Translations under genes and position numbers: made by a program
The notes under the pieces: generated by a model
The model's database searches: none
Seen by the model: only the letters and a program-made list of their open reading frames with translations
Told to the model about the DNA's origin: nothing
Origin: Kappaphycus alvarezii
Lineage: Eukaryota > Rhodophyta > Florideophyceae > Gigartinales > Solieriaceae
Length of the DNA stretch: 64,000 nucleotides
Assembly: GCA_002205965.3 (NCBI GenBank)
Contig: NADL03000120.1
Coordinates: forward strand, 62,001-126,000
Direction: 5' to 3'
Part shown: positions 10,446 through 21,570 of the stretch, piece after piece
Numbering within the stretch: position 1 is the stretch's first letter
Layout: each line of letters opens with the position of its first letter

Positions 10446-12367
10446 CCTCCATTGGTTTTCAGTGCTGAATTTACTGCTGCCTTGTTGGAAGCGATGAAGG
10501 AGTAACCCAGTTCTTGAAAAAAGACGCTCTTCAATGCCTTTTTCCGACTCCCCACATTTTCTCTGCAGCTATTTCTCAGTCTCCGGTCGAGCATTTTGCT
10601 CTTTCCCGCTACATTTGAGATTTCACTCAACTTCTCTTCTGTAATGTTGACCGATGACTTCCCTGTCTGCAACATTTCAATGCAATTATCTGCAACGAAA
10701 AGGTACAGTAGATAATTCGTTGAAAAAAAGAAATCACCCTCCCTAGATAGCTCCATCGGACAAAGCGGAACACTTTCCTTACTATACCTTATCCCACCAT
10801 CAAGTTCCTCATGCGATTGTAAAATGGCACCGCTCTTGCTCCCACCGCACAGTTTCTCGTATACTGTATCATTTGTATCGGCAAGGGTCACCGCTCTGTG
10901 ACGCCAGTCTCTCTGGCGAGTACCAGGTGGTAACGTATTATTCGGGTGCCATGAATCTGCAGAGTGCACCTCTATGAACTCAGATCGGACTATCTCCGTT
11001 GCGAGATACTTTGCAATCTTCGGCATTTGGTCATGAAGATTTGCAAATATTGTTATCAATTCGTCATCCCAACCATCCCTCTTCAGCGCATTACAAAGGG
11101 CAAGCCTTTGTTTCTTCAATTCATGAGTAATATCACCGTGAACATCCGATGTGGATTGGACAGACAGCTTTGATGCTGATCTGAGCATGTCAACTTCACT
11201 TCGAAGGGAGACTTTTTGCGCCCTTTCTCGATCCAGATTTGAATGCAGAAGTGTGATAGTCTTATGTAACTGACGCATCATTTGGTTTGTCCTATGCAGC
11301 TCTCTTTTTGCATCATTGAGTTTCTGTCGCAACGAATCGATGCCATTACGAGCTGTGTCAACTGAGTACTCGGGTTCCATTGAAGAACTGTCATCAGAAA
11401 AAGTAGCACTGATTTTTTCAGGGAATATTTGATTACGTGACCTATTCCTGATGAATATTTTTCCCGGAACCTGATCACGTGACCGACTTTCAAATCTACC
11501 AAAAATGCTTGTCTCGGGACCCTTTCTTACCGGAGTTGGTCCGCGGTTGAGTGACTGAATGTCGCTTATCTTTTCCGTCATGAGATGGCTGAATACCCAC
11601 TTCTCCTCGGCCTCAAATATTGATCCGACATCACCGCTTCCATCTCTGTTTTGACCAATCCATACTACAGCAGAAGCTGTTTTTTACATATCCTCTTCCC
11701 TAGGTTCTCCATTCTTGTCCATTACATCAAGCTCCTACGTTTTCCCAATTTCCGAACCCCGCTCATCAGCGACCAATTCCTCATATTCAATGCCATCCTC
11801 ACCTTCCTCTTCGACTTCATCGCCTTCCATAGCCGCAACTCTTTGATGAAAAGAGATAACATATTTCTGCTGCCCAGACGGTACACTCCTCATCAAACTA
11901 CTGCGAGTGGGAGACTGGCCATCATTTGATGAGTATGCATTAGGGACTATTCCTTTAACAGGTATTGGAGCTGTCGGTGCTTTACATTTCTTCGTCGCGT
12001 CCTCTTCAATGCTTCCAATTACAGAGTCGGATGAACCATCTTCTTCCACCTTTCTTTTTAAACTTTCTACTTCTGAACCCTTAACCCGAAATGGTGCCTT
12101 CTTTATTGCCACTGGCATTGGCGTAGGTGTTGGTGTACTATTACTGGGGTTCGAGCTGGGTTCACGGATTGGATATCCTGAGGTATTCGTAGCCGGTTTG
12201 TTTGACAGTGCCTTAGATCCCATATGAACAGAATCAGCGGTATTTCTACTGGAACTGGGAGATTTTTCGGTGGTCCGCGAGAGGCGACTGGACTTACGTT
12301 TACTACCAGCGTTTCGCTGAGACAGTGCAGCCTTCCTCTTTTTCGGAATTCCGCTCAAATTTTTCAT
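10403..12367 (-). pseudogene. Long decayed nuclear-type coiled-coil gene, stop-only
   Basis: ATG 12367 opens a frame that continues for 655 codons to TGA 10403-10405. It is broken only by TAG 11735-11737 and TAA 11684-11686. The N-terminus is basic and Ser/Pro/Thr-rich, with possible nuclear-localisation runs (IPKKRK, KRKSSR). An acidic stretch (EGDEVEEEGEDG) precedes the first stop. Beyond the second stop, from about residue 335, is a coiled coil (DSLRQKLNDAKRELH...). A second protein-like start, ATG 11581, could allow a shorter 392-residue product. Both stops fit Gln codons. No known family was recognised, so function is not assigned. The reading continues, frameshifted, into 9759-10445. 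Confidence 0.55.
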
Positions 12368-12900
12368 CTTCGGGACGGGCTTGTTAGGGATAAGGATTCA
12401 GGTGATGGATCTTTGCGAGATGGAGGTTTGTGATGGGATTCCGGTATCAGAGGGGCATGTGATACTGGAATAATCAGAGTGAGAGTTTCACTATAGGTGA
12501 TACTTCAACTTTGTGTATCAAACTTGATCGGGGTCTGCGGGCGCTTTGATTCAGTAAAAGTTTAAACGAAGGACAGTAAGGAGCATTAATACCAGATGAT
12601 TGCAATGTGTCTAGTAATCCACTATGGTCTGCATAAATAGCAGTGCTACTAATAGTAGCCTAAGGAAAAGGACTCGCGAGTTAATTTCGGGAGTGTACAT
12701 CGGACAGTGTCATTCCTCAACTGGGGGTGGAATGGGAAAATAATTTCAAACGCACAGTACAATAAGAATACGAGTAGAAGCAGTAATACTGCTGAATAGT
12801 ATTCAGGGCTGATATTACTGAAATTTTCGGTTGCTGAGCCTTGGTAGGGTCCACGAACACAAAACTCAATCATAAATATTTCGGAGATAATCACTTACAA
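12368..12900. other. No gene seen
   Basis: AT-richer spacer upstream of the coiled-coil pseudogene; no repeat or RNA structure was recognised. Confidence 0.45.
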
Positions 12901-12902
12901 AA

Positions 12903-13430
12903 ACCATGCATTCCTGGGGTAACCTGGGTGAACCTGGCACAAGAACAATATTTTTGCAGCAACCTGGGGTAACCTGGGCATACTATAAAATTCCTTGGGA
13001 TACCTGGAGTAACCTGGGAATAGGAGAAATTTCTTATTCGGTACTCGGAATCCGAAGGGATACAGTACAAAAATGCACCTCAAAAACTAATAAAATATTA
13101 GAAAATCTTTGGGGAGATGGACCCAGGCTGCCAGCCGATCCCCACAGTTGGGGATCGCCCACGAATAAATCCTTCAATTCTTTTCAAAAGATATTAAAGC
13201 GTATCCCAAGAATCCTGGGGGAGGTCCCCGGAATCCTGCGGTAGGTCCCAGGAATCCTGGGTATTTCCTGGATCCTGGGGGAGGTCCCAGGAATCAGGGG
13301 TATTTCCTGGATCCTACGGGAGGTCCCAGGAATCAGGGATATTTCCTGGATCCTACGGGAGATCCCAGGAATCCTGGAGCGGATGCCAGGGATCCTGGAG
13401 TTGTTCCAGGATTCATGGAAAGGAATGTTT
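12903..13430 (+). repeat. CCTGG/CCAGG-rich degenerate tandem repeats
   Basis: The first part (12910-13020) repeats GGGGTAACCTGGG-type units. The second (13200-13410) repeats a unit of roughly 40-50 bp containing GGATCCT..GGGAGGTCCCAGGAATC and TATTTCCTGG. The pentamer CCWGG or a one-base variant recurs throughout. No coding sense is evident. Confidence 0.8.
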
Positions 13431-13435
13431 AGTGA

Positions 13436-13740
13436 TGTAGAATGATATTTCTTTAAATTTCGGAAAACCCCAGTATTTTACCCCAGGTTGAAATTCCAGG
13501 ACCCCAAAAATCCTCTCCAGGAATTTCCAGCAATGCAAAATGATATTTCCGTAAGTTTCGGAACACCCCAGGATTTTACTCCAGGTTGAAATTCCAAGAT
13601 CCCAGGATTCCTGGGATTTCCCGTCGCCGGACCCCAGGAATCCTCTCCAAGAATTTCCAGCAATGCAGAATAGCATTTTCGTAAGTTTCGTAGCACCCCA
13701 GGATTTTACCCCAGGTTGCCAGGATCCCAGAAATCCTGGA
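13436..13740 (+). repeat. Tandem repeat, about 100-130 bp unit, about 2.5 copies
   Basis: Three units each contain ATGATATTT..GTAAGTTTCGG, CACCCCAGGATTTTACCCCAGGTTG, AAATTCCAGG and CCTCTCCAGGAATTTCCAGCAATGCA. The starts lie near 13436, 13539 and 13668. The middle unit carries an insertion of about 25 bp. The block continues the CCWGG-rich theme of the preceding region. Confidence 0.8.
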
Positions 13741-13804
13741 AATCAATCCTGGGCAAAAAAAGCACACCTGGGGACCTGGGAAAATACCTGGAAGATTCCT
13801 GGGC

Positions 13805-14523
13805 TTAGAATAATACCGACGCAGCCGCAATGCGTGCCAAAATATGCGTAAGATCTTTATATCCAATTTCTGCTCCCCTCGCTGCGGCTGAATTTAAACG
13901 TCTAACAACAGGTGTTTCCTTCTCCTGTGTGAGGACAGTTTTGCGTCCCGCATTATTCGTAGAGCTCAGAAGGGCGCTCAAAGTTTTTTCGTCATTCTTG
14001 CGTAAGCAAAGACAGAGTTGATTTACAGCTGTAGCATTCATACTCTTTTTCTCTCCGATTCCACGATTGCTCATCCTTAGCTTGCCCTTTGTGCGAAGTC
14101 GAAGCAAGTTTACAGCCTTTTGTTGGTTTGAAGCGCGGTCTTCTCGCTTCTTCCTGGCTTCTGTCGCCATAAGAGGCTGGCGTCGCATAGATGGCGACAT
14201 TCGAAATGATTTCAACTGAGATATGCGCTCTTGATTACTAAAAAGAGCATTAAGGAGCTCTTGGTATATATGAAGTACAAGAACATCTCTTGCATTCAAC
14301 GAAACGCGCCTCTCAGTGGCCGCTTGAGTTGGCGGGATCAACTGTTTCGGTGAAAATAATGAAAACTAATTTCCTTTTCTGGAGTGGTACCAGAGTTAAC
14401 TACAAATAGGGGACTGAAAAATACTGCCCAAACTTTTTGCTTTTCTCTGGACACGATCGATTTCCCGTCTTTGCTCGCTATTCCAACGACATCGCCCCAT
14501 CGCTCGATTTCTTGGAAAAACAT
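13805..14523 (-). pseudogene. Unidentified basic protein gene, possibly two exons
   Basis: ATG 14523 opens MFFQEIERWGDVVGIASKDG, about 45 codons. A second open frame of 178 codons (to 13805) has no starting ATG and is rich in Arg, Lys, Ser and Ala (EARKKREDRASNQQKAVNLLRLRTKG). The two could be joined by a short intron of about 60 nt, with a GT near 14400 and an acceptor ending AACAG just before 14341, or simply by a frameshift. No domain was recognised. Its first exon overlaps the plus-strand retroelement ORF at 14437-15129, so at least one of the two is not an active gene. Confidence 0.35.
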
Positions 14524-15129
14524 GACCTCACCTGTAAGTACGAATATGGGCAGGCTCGTCGCCGTAATATCTTACGTAATGCACTGCAACGTTACTGTCA
14601 GGAGCTTGGAATTTCTGCCTTGCTTGAAAATACGCTCCTCTTTACTGCGCTCTTTTCATCTCCTTCGTCCGCTCTCCGCATGGATCTTTATATCACTGGC
14701 GCATACTGTCTAGACCGTAAGTATGTCAGTGTCGATATAACTGTCGCCCACCCGCAGATCATCTCTCGCGTTTCCCATCGTGACCTATCCGGTGGCGCAG
14801 CTGCCTCTACGGCTAAACGCGTTGAACACTCGCATTATGGTCCAGTTTGCCGTGCAAATGATATTCGGCTTCTTCCTGTCGGTACTGATGTTTTCGGCGC
14901 CCTGGTAACTGAGGGTTCCACTTTCTTTCGCTTTCCTTCTACATTCGCTGCTGCTCGTCGCGGTACCACTCCTCAATGGGAGCAACAACTCCTCATTTCT
15001 CGCATTGATCCCTGCTTGCACGGGTTGCAAGCGCGTCAGATTCTTACCATACGCTTTTCTGATTATTTTGTCCGTTTCCCTTCTTCCTACGTTCTCCTAC
15101 GTGCTTTCTCCAAATTCCGTAAAGATTAA
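14437..15129 (+). pseudogene. PD-(D/E)XK-like C-terminal domain of a 5'-truncated retroelement
   Basis: This open frame of about 230 codons begins without a good start (first ATG about 14680) and ends at TAA 15127-15129. It has the conserved blocks of the nuclease-like domain found downstream of reverse transcriptase in some non-LTR retroelements: an acidic residue in LLENTLLF, then ALRMDLYI, then VSVDITVAHPQ (the D-x-T strand), then AASTAKRVEHSHYGPVCRAND (Lys and Cys), then LLPVGTDVFGALV. No reverse transcriptase lies upstream. A 5'-truncated insertion is the simplest explanation. It is the longest uninterrupted copy of a family with at least eight pieces in the window. Whether the nuclease residues are functional cannot be judged here. 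Confidence 0.6.
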
Positions 15130-16246
15130 ACACGCAAAAATTTTGAGAGCAATAATCACTACCACGGCATCGCGGTAGAAAATTCTATAGTTCTTCTGTG
15201 TTCTTTTTATTGTTCCTTTTGTCACTTGCGTCGGATTTTCCTTCTATCACCACTCTTCAGTACCAAAACCCCTCCGACTACAGACCCCGGTGCATCCATC
15301 CGCACAGTAATGCTTGTTCAGATCTGCAAACGCTAACACAGGAGATATCTTCCTAGCATATTCACTGATAAAACTATATTAGAACGGCTCCATTCCCAAA
15401 TTCGAACGCACCTCTTTCCTTTATATGGGTCTCGGAGCGAAAAATGTCATTCGCATCTTCCTTTCTTTGGTCCATAGGTCTATTTCAGTGACCATTTGTC
15501 CCATTCCTGCGCCCTCAGGCGCCTAAACGTGCATTTCCTCACTTTCAAATTATTCAAGCCCCCCTCAAAAGAAAGATTACCATCCGAGCAAGTTTCGAGT
15601 GCTCTCATTATGTCCTCGAGTTGGTCAATGTATCTTTATTGTACGCTGTCATGATCGATAGGTGCCCAAAAAGCGTTCTCGCTACTTTTTGGAAACAAAT
15701 AGCTCCATTCTTCACTCCTAATAGAACAATTTTAGACAAAAGAGACCATGATTACGCCTGAACGTAGAGCAACTGCTCGGAAACTCTGTAAATTGATATT
15801 GGCCACCTCTTGCACTTCTTACATGGCTGAGAGCGAATTTACCGTGAATGTTGTCAAAATCCAGCCCTTTTGTAGGAAAGTGGTTCTCTACACGAGCTTC
15901 TTTCTTCTTCTTGCCTGAACTCTGATTTTTTCAAAACAACTCTTTCCTGTAGTCAGTTCCTGTGAGTGCCCGTCAAGAGGGCCATTTCTTTAGCTCGAAA
16001 GCGAATCCAAGGCCTTTGACAAAGAAAAATCCTGCATTCTGTCTATTAATTGCACTGCATCCGTTGTTTGATACTTTTCTGTTTTCATCCTCTTATGAAA
16101 CGGCGAAATAACTCACAAATTCGAGTGTTACCTTCACGTAAACAAGGAGGATGGCTGATCTCTCCTTCCAATATTCCAGTAATCTCTTCTCAAGTTACAT
16201 TGTTATACTTTTTCGAAACTATTCTAAACGACTATCAAGTAGTTGT
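15130..16246. other. No intact gene; decayed repeat
   Basis: No convincing ORF. Bases about 15855-15962 are similar to 17040-17145: GTAGG.AAG.GGT then TGATTTTT.CAAAACAACTCTT. This suggests that a minus-strand decayed gene of the same family as that at 16247-17419 once lay here. Confidence 0.4.
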
Positions 16247-17419
16247 CTAATCAATAACTCCTACGACTTGAATGAAAGGTAAATTCCCTTTTTTAATGTC
16301 TTTGATATCCTTTGCTACTATATAATCCCCAGCTAAGGAATCTCCCAGCACGGATGCGCTCGCTTCCACTAGTGTCTTCTTCCGCTCCTCCCAGAGTTCC
16401 CTGAATAATTTAATTTCATCCAACTTTCCCTCAACCCTAATTCCATCCTCCCTTTCCTCGCGACCGACCTCATAATATACCAAATTATGCATCCCTTGAA
16501 TCAATCTCACCCTATTCCTCCTCACCTCCTTCCGAAGAATATTTTAATCCTTCCTCATCTTCCTCAACCTCACCAGTAGCTTCACTACAAAATGGGATCG
16601 TCACGGATATTACCCCCTCACCATCAACGGTTACTGTCCCTGTGAGAAGCCCCATTCCCAATCGTCCACCGAGGATCTCCCTGTTCGGCGCTCTGATAAT
16701 CTATTTGAACGGTATTTTTTCGAAACAGAGGAACTTGAGGGACACAGTACGGTTCTTATGTCACCGAGACACTGTATTCACCTCAATAAGTACTATTGAT
16801 GTCGCTCGAACGACCCGAGTGGTATGGGCACTCGGACTAAGTTTCATCCCATCATACGGCCTCTTTGAAATGTTTTTCGGTAACGCATCAGTGTGTACCA
16901 AAGCCTTTAAATCAATATTGTAAACTTTTTGCCGCCATCATAAGTAGCTTGCGCCTCCTTGCAGCGGCTGTAAACCAAAGAAAACATTCTCCATAATTAA
17001 TCGGTCTCCCTCGACTCAACATGTGCTTCCTCACTAAATATTTTGTTACAATACCGGTGCTTTCTGTAGGGAAGCGGTCCTCTTCACAAACTCCTGTTTT
17101 CTTCATCCCTGACCTCTGATTTTTCAAAACAACTCTTGGCACCAATTCCCTTTAAAAAACAAAATCCGAAAACTTCTTTTCACCTAGGAATTTAAATTCA
17201 CTGTACAACTCTATTTTCCATTTTATCTCTGAGGATTTTGGTCCTCTTTTATTCAAAACAGAAATCTTTCGACTCGCGATCCGCTTCGTCCTCCAATTTC
17301 AGTTCCGATAATTTATCAAGCATATTTTTTTTTATTGCCCTGATTGCGTGCAAATTAGACGCTGCAACATTGCCTCCAATTTTCATTTCGTCCAAGGCCG
17401 TGAAACTTTTGGAATACAT
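16247..17419 (-). pseudogene. Remnants of a decayed minus-strand coiled-coil gene
   Basis: Three protein-like pieces on one strand lie in different frames: 17249-17419 (56 codons from an ATG; helical, NMLDKLSELKLEDEADRESK), 16912-17145 (basic, VVLKNQRSGMKKTGVCEEDR) and 16247-16525 (helical, EIKLFRELWEERKKTLVEA). A segment of the middle piece has a diverged copy at about 15855-15962. The pieces may be one gene or several. No domain was recognised. Confidence 0.3.
16591..16923 (+). CDS. Uncharacterised hydrophobic ORF, doubtful
   Basis: An open frame of about 110 codons lacks an ATG near its beginning. Its C-terminal half has two hydrophobic stretches (LFGALIIYLNGIF and VVWALGLSFIPSYGLF). It overlaps the decayed minus-strand reading at 16912. 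It is listed for completeness; a chance ORF is the more likely explanation. Confidence 0.15.
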   Translation, partial: NGIVTDITPSPSTVTVPVRSPIPNRPPRISLFGALIIYLNGIFSKQRNLRDTVRFLCHRDTVFTSISTIDVARTTRVVWALGLSFIPSYGLFEMFFGNASVCTKAFKSIL

Positions 17420-17575
17420 CGCCCTATTTACAGCTAGACATCAACTTCGTTGAAGCAAAACCCCTGCCAACAACCACCCCATCGGCTAACCCCCTTTTTG
17501 CCCTCAATATGACCAACCTCCGTCCATTTCCCACAAATTTACAAGGCATTCAGAATCCGCCGTCGCCTCAACGCC

Positions 17576-18040
17576 ATGGCCTTGATGATCAATGTGACTA
17601 CCAACTACGAAGACTTTCACAGAAGGATGGACCGGGAACGCGCTTGGGGGTGGGTCCGCTGTCACTTCTTTAAGGAGGCAGAGGAGGTAGAGGAGGAAGT
17701 AGAGGAAAAGGAGGCAATGAAGGAAGTAGAAGAGTAGGAGGCTGAGGCTCATGTGGAAGGATCGGAAGGTGAGGGGGACTATGTGGACTCATCGGAGCCA
17801 CTAGTGTACAAGTGTGGGGGTGCTGCTGTGAAGTACGGAGGACAGAGTGAGGGAGTAATCGTTATTTCTGATTCCTTTTGTGGGGATTAGGCGGAGTTTG
17901 AAAGTAGTGAGGAGGGATCTGAGGGGCTCGATATGTCCGAGGAGGCTATCTATCATTCTGGGATGCTCGACGGAATTTGTAGGGCTTTTATTCGGTATAT
18001 GAATATTTTGGAGGAATTTCTTGGCTCTAATCTCGAGTAA
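17576..18040 (+). pseudogene. Acidic protein gene with in-frame stops
   Basis: ATG 17576 opens a frame that continues to TAA 18038-18040, broken by TAG 17735-17737 and one further TAG near 17888. The product would be about 155 residues. It has a basic, Trp-containing N-terminus (HRRMDRERAWGWVRCHFFK), a glutamate-rich helix (EAEEVEEEVEEKEAMKEVEE), an acidic middle and a helical C-terminus (MLDGICRAFIRYMNILEEF). The C-terminus is weakly similar to the decayed ORF at 20820-21160. It converges with the minus-strand pseudogene at 18191-19170. The family is unknown. Confidence 0.4.
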
Positions 18041-18190
18041 TAAGATTTTGAGTAGTATATCTAGATATTTATCCTGTTATTATCTGCCATTAGTCTTTCT
18101 CGTTCACACTATTCCATTAAATGCATTTTGCGGGACTTTTTATGTTTGTTTGAGACTTCAAAGTCAGAATTAAAGTCTACATAAGCCAAG

Positions 18191-19170
18191 TTAACTGCTT
18201 GCTCTTGTAGAGGTCAAGCAAGTTGGGAGAAAACTTCTAGTGAACACCCAAATAGTCAAGAAGTTGAAAGGCAACTTCTGCCCTAAAACAAATTTCTTCA
18301 ACATTAGCCCCTGAGCATTGGTGGTAGATCCTGCCCCATTTATACTACCTTGTAGGCTCTCGATGCCCCTTCCTTCTCCATTTCTTTTCGATCCCACAAC
18401 CATACTTCGATAACACTCTTGCCGCTTGCAACGCCTCCGTCTTGGGAGAACTGGCTCTGATAATATCATCCTCGCTAGATTTATCCCTATCAACATGAAT
18501 CTCCAGAATACGGGTAATCAAGAACTACGTCCTCTTCAGTACTGCAGCCCAAATTTTCACTAATCGCCAACACTTTAATCCTGCTGAATTTCATCAGCTT
18601 TTCTAACGCCTTATCTCTTTCCTTCAGATCACCCACAATAATTTTCTAAACAAAACCTCAGAGTTTGCTAAAGGAGACCATTCTCAGCTTCATACCTCCC
18701 CCAAACCCCTTGCACCCTGTTCTTCCCACCATTGCAGCCACCAGAATTCCTTGTCTTCTTTGGCTTCGCTCTTCTCTTCGACGAGTTTGGCAGCTTTTGC
18801 AGTGGAGAAACTCAACTTTTTTATACGCACAGAGGATCTTCTTTTGCGTACATCGTTCTATTCTGCAAGGTTTCACTGCTTTTTCTCCAACGCGCCGCCG
18901 GGATAGACAACTTCTCCTGGATGACAATTATATTACTCCCGCTCCCATTAACCGATACATTCTCTTCGCGTCCTTTTCTTCTTCCGACAACTATCTTCCT
19001 TGTATCTATTATTTTCACAGGACGCATATAATTGGGATGCAGGTTCACTTAATCTTTCTTTCAGCATTATTTCTTACCGTTTCCGACCTTCCTCCAGTAT
19101 CGATAACGCTTTATGTCATTTCTGACAACTTTGTCTCGGCGAAAGTGCTTTAAAGTATTGCAGAATTTCC
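18191..19170 (-). pseudogene. Decayed minus-strand gene, paralogous to 21571-21837
   Basis: Pieces in several frames are protein-like. One (18490-18655) reads KIIVGDLKERDKALEKLMKFSRIKVLAISENLG; it is preceded by an in-frame TAG and closed by TGA. A second (about 18300-18480) contains SQDGGVASGKS and GQDLPPML, matching SQNEGVASDKT and GQALPPTV at 21571-21837. A third (18658-18927) is very basic. The homology shows two copies of one unknown gene family. Confidence 0.4.
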
Positions 19171-19522
19171 GAAAGCTTCCTCTTCTGTCCCTTCCTTCTT
19201 TACAAGAATCACAAACTCTGCCAGTTGTGGAGCCGAGGCGTCTATCTTCTATCTATAAGTATTCCTCTTGCTATTCCTCCCCTCGCCGCGGATTACATGG
19301 GATTCAGGGGCACATAATCTCACCCCGGAGGCTGATTCATGGGGGGATTCAAAGCTTTGTTTCAACTTCGATTCAGATGGCCATGTATGGTAAATTATTG
19401 ATATGCGCTTCTTGATCCTGTGAAGAGCTATAAAATATGGTAACTGCGAAAAATTCCAAGCAAAAACAGTCAACGCAGCCATTGCTGAGAAGAATCGTAA
19501 ATCCCATTACTTCCTTACTGAT

Positions 19523-19790
19523 TTGTTAAGGAGTCGAATTCCTGCCCCAATTTTAGCCCTTGGCGGGCGGCATCCGGAGGTGTTTCATATCATCACAAAG
19601 TTCGAGAGAACCGTAGCCAGTCGCACCATGAGACTTTTCCGCAGCATAGACCTATCCTTCTGCAGCGACACTCGGCGTTGCTTTTACCCTCCAACGCGGC
19701 TTTTCTGCTTGATAGACTCTTTCTTGGTGCTCTGCATGGCCCCTCTTCACAAGCAGGGACAGGCAGCACAAAGACCCAAATAGAAACGAT
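19523..19790 (+). pseudogene. Fragment of PD-(D/E)XK-like retroelement domain
   Basis: The sequence reads RIPAPILALGGRHPEVFHIITKFERTVASRTMRLF, aligning with LVPVPISTLGGWHPEAFRHITEVARAVANRAL at about 26914. A frameshifted continuation in which a CGGCGTTGCT stretch replaces the RHAAL block follows. Only the terminal region of the domain is present. Confidence 0.5.
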
Positions 19791-20819
19791 ATATTAGGAG
19801 TGACGTGCAGAGTTGAATTCTCTAGGTAATTCCTAGTATTCATTTTGGTACCAGTCCGACACACTGTACAGCTGTGTGTGATGTGTGGTCCAAATTGTGG
19901 GTAGCTGATTTCTTTGATCTCAGCTCATGTCATGAGCCCTGGGTACCATCGAATTCCAGGATCTCCGTTGCAGTACGTTCTCCTATTTGCACTACCTCTA
20001 CTCTCTGATACATTTTACTGTACACAGCCTTCGATCCTGAGATAAATTTTGATCGAGGCAGAGTTTAATAAGATACCAGCTCTCCGATAAACGTATCAAA
20101 TGTCCCGTATCATTTCTGTAGGCGTTTTCAGGCGCGCGAATCGGAAATGAATTTTTTTTGTCGTCGTCACCTACCGACTTTTTATTTACTTTAGTACCTT
20201 CTCTTTTCCAAGATCGCTTGTAGTTCTGGTCCTTCCTCGCCCTCCCTAACTCTAAGCACCTTCCGAGGAGAATATCTCTCCTTCCTTACTCTTGCTCATC
20301 CTTTCCGCGGTACTCTCCAAATTCACTTCCATTTTAACTAGATATTATTATAATGTATCCACCCCTCTAAATTGATCCCAAATCAAGTTATTTTTCCCTT
20401 TTCGCTTACTTGCTTCTCCAAATTCATTTTTTTGAGAAAAAAAGCGCAAATCAACTACTGCAAATTACCTTTTAGATTTATTTTATCTATTTAAATCTAT
20501 AGAATGCGCCCTAGGGAGCCTATTTTAACCCATTTATTCGAACTTTCAACCCCACGATGATTCTACTGAGTACTCCTCTACCCCTATCCAGTCGAAGTAC
20601 CCCCAATCGCCTTCCACTCCCTAAATTCCACAAAAATGGACAACATATGCCCCTCCAGAGTCATTTCAAAAACTCGCCACCCTCGCCCCCTAATCGCCAT
20701 TCCCCTACTCCCTTTCAGCCCTACTCACCGCGATGTATATCTCCGCCGGTAAACCAAGTAGCAGATGGTCGAGTTCGTTCGCCGCTTGCTCATCGAGTAT
20801 GTGGCGGAGTATGTAGGTA
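19791..20819. other. No gene seen
   Basis: AT-rich in 20100-20520, C-rich in 20550-20740. Open frames are low-complexity. No recognisable RNA or transposon feature. Confidence 0.45.
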
Positions 20820-21160
20820 GGGATAGGAGGAGGTGGTGGAGGATGGAGCTGGGGAGATTTTAGAGAAGTATGCGGCCTCAGAATTGGTTTACGAGAATGA
20901 GGATGAAGAGGAAACAAAGAGAAGGATGGGGAGAATGAGGGGGAGGGAGATATGGAAAGTGTTTGAATGGTGGGGCGGGGCTGTATAGTATGGACGAGGT
21001 GGTCTCTACGTTGGAACCGGATGGGGAAATCTTTAGTGGTGTAGATATTTTCGAGGAATAAATAGATAATTTTAAGCCGTTCGCAGATATTTGTGTGGAC
21101 TGTTTCGGTGGTATGGGTATTTTGGACGATTTGTTTGGATCTAGTCCAGGAAATTGAAAT
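20820..21160 (+). pseudogene. Decayed acidic ORF, possible paralogue of 17576-18040
   Basis: Protein-like pieces in two frames: EILEKYAASELVYENEDEEE (about 20855) and MDEVVSTLEPDGEIFSGVDIFEE followed by a TAA and a helical tail (CFGGMGILDDLFGSSPGN). The tail pattern resembles the end of 17576-18040. As there, a minus-strand decayed gene (21571-21837) lies just downstream in convergent orientation. Confidence 0.3.
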
Positions 21161-21411
21161 TGTAAAGACTAGAATCAATTCCGCGTCTATTTAGCATCTC
21201 TGAAGTATCTTTTAATATCTTCAAAGTTTCTTTTATAGGGACTCTCACGTCCACAGAAATTATTTCTGTGAACTGTATGATATTTAGTATGGCTTTGCCA
21301 AGAATTTAGGGGTGGTAGCTGAGTAAACTGCTTCATCAGAGCGTGGTCAAGCAAGTTGGAACATCTACAGTTTTCGATGCATTGTACGGTTTCGCAAATG
21401 GCTTGGCCAAT

Positions 21412-21488
21412 ATACGGTATCTACGCTCCGGTACAAATTTACTGGGTACCAACCCACATATCTACCACAGTAAATTAACCCCCCATTT
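21412..21488 (+). repeat. Left arm of a distant inverted repeat (partner 25510-25583)
   Basis: The block around CTCCGGTACAAATTTACTGG and ACCAACCCACATATCTACCA matches the reverse complement of 25510-25583 at nearly every base. The two arms are about 4 kb apart. Confidence 0.85.
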
Positions 21489-21570
21489 TCCCAGCTGGAA
21501 CAAAAATTCATGTCAAGTCCCAACTAGTTAGGAAGTTGAGAATCAAACCCAGACCCAGTAAGCGTTCTTG

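Noticed and set aside
13200-13740. A CRISPR-like array
   Set aside because: Repeats are degenerate and lack unique spacers of constant length. The context is eukaryotic.
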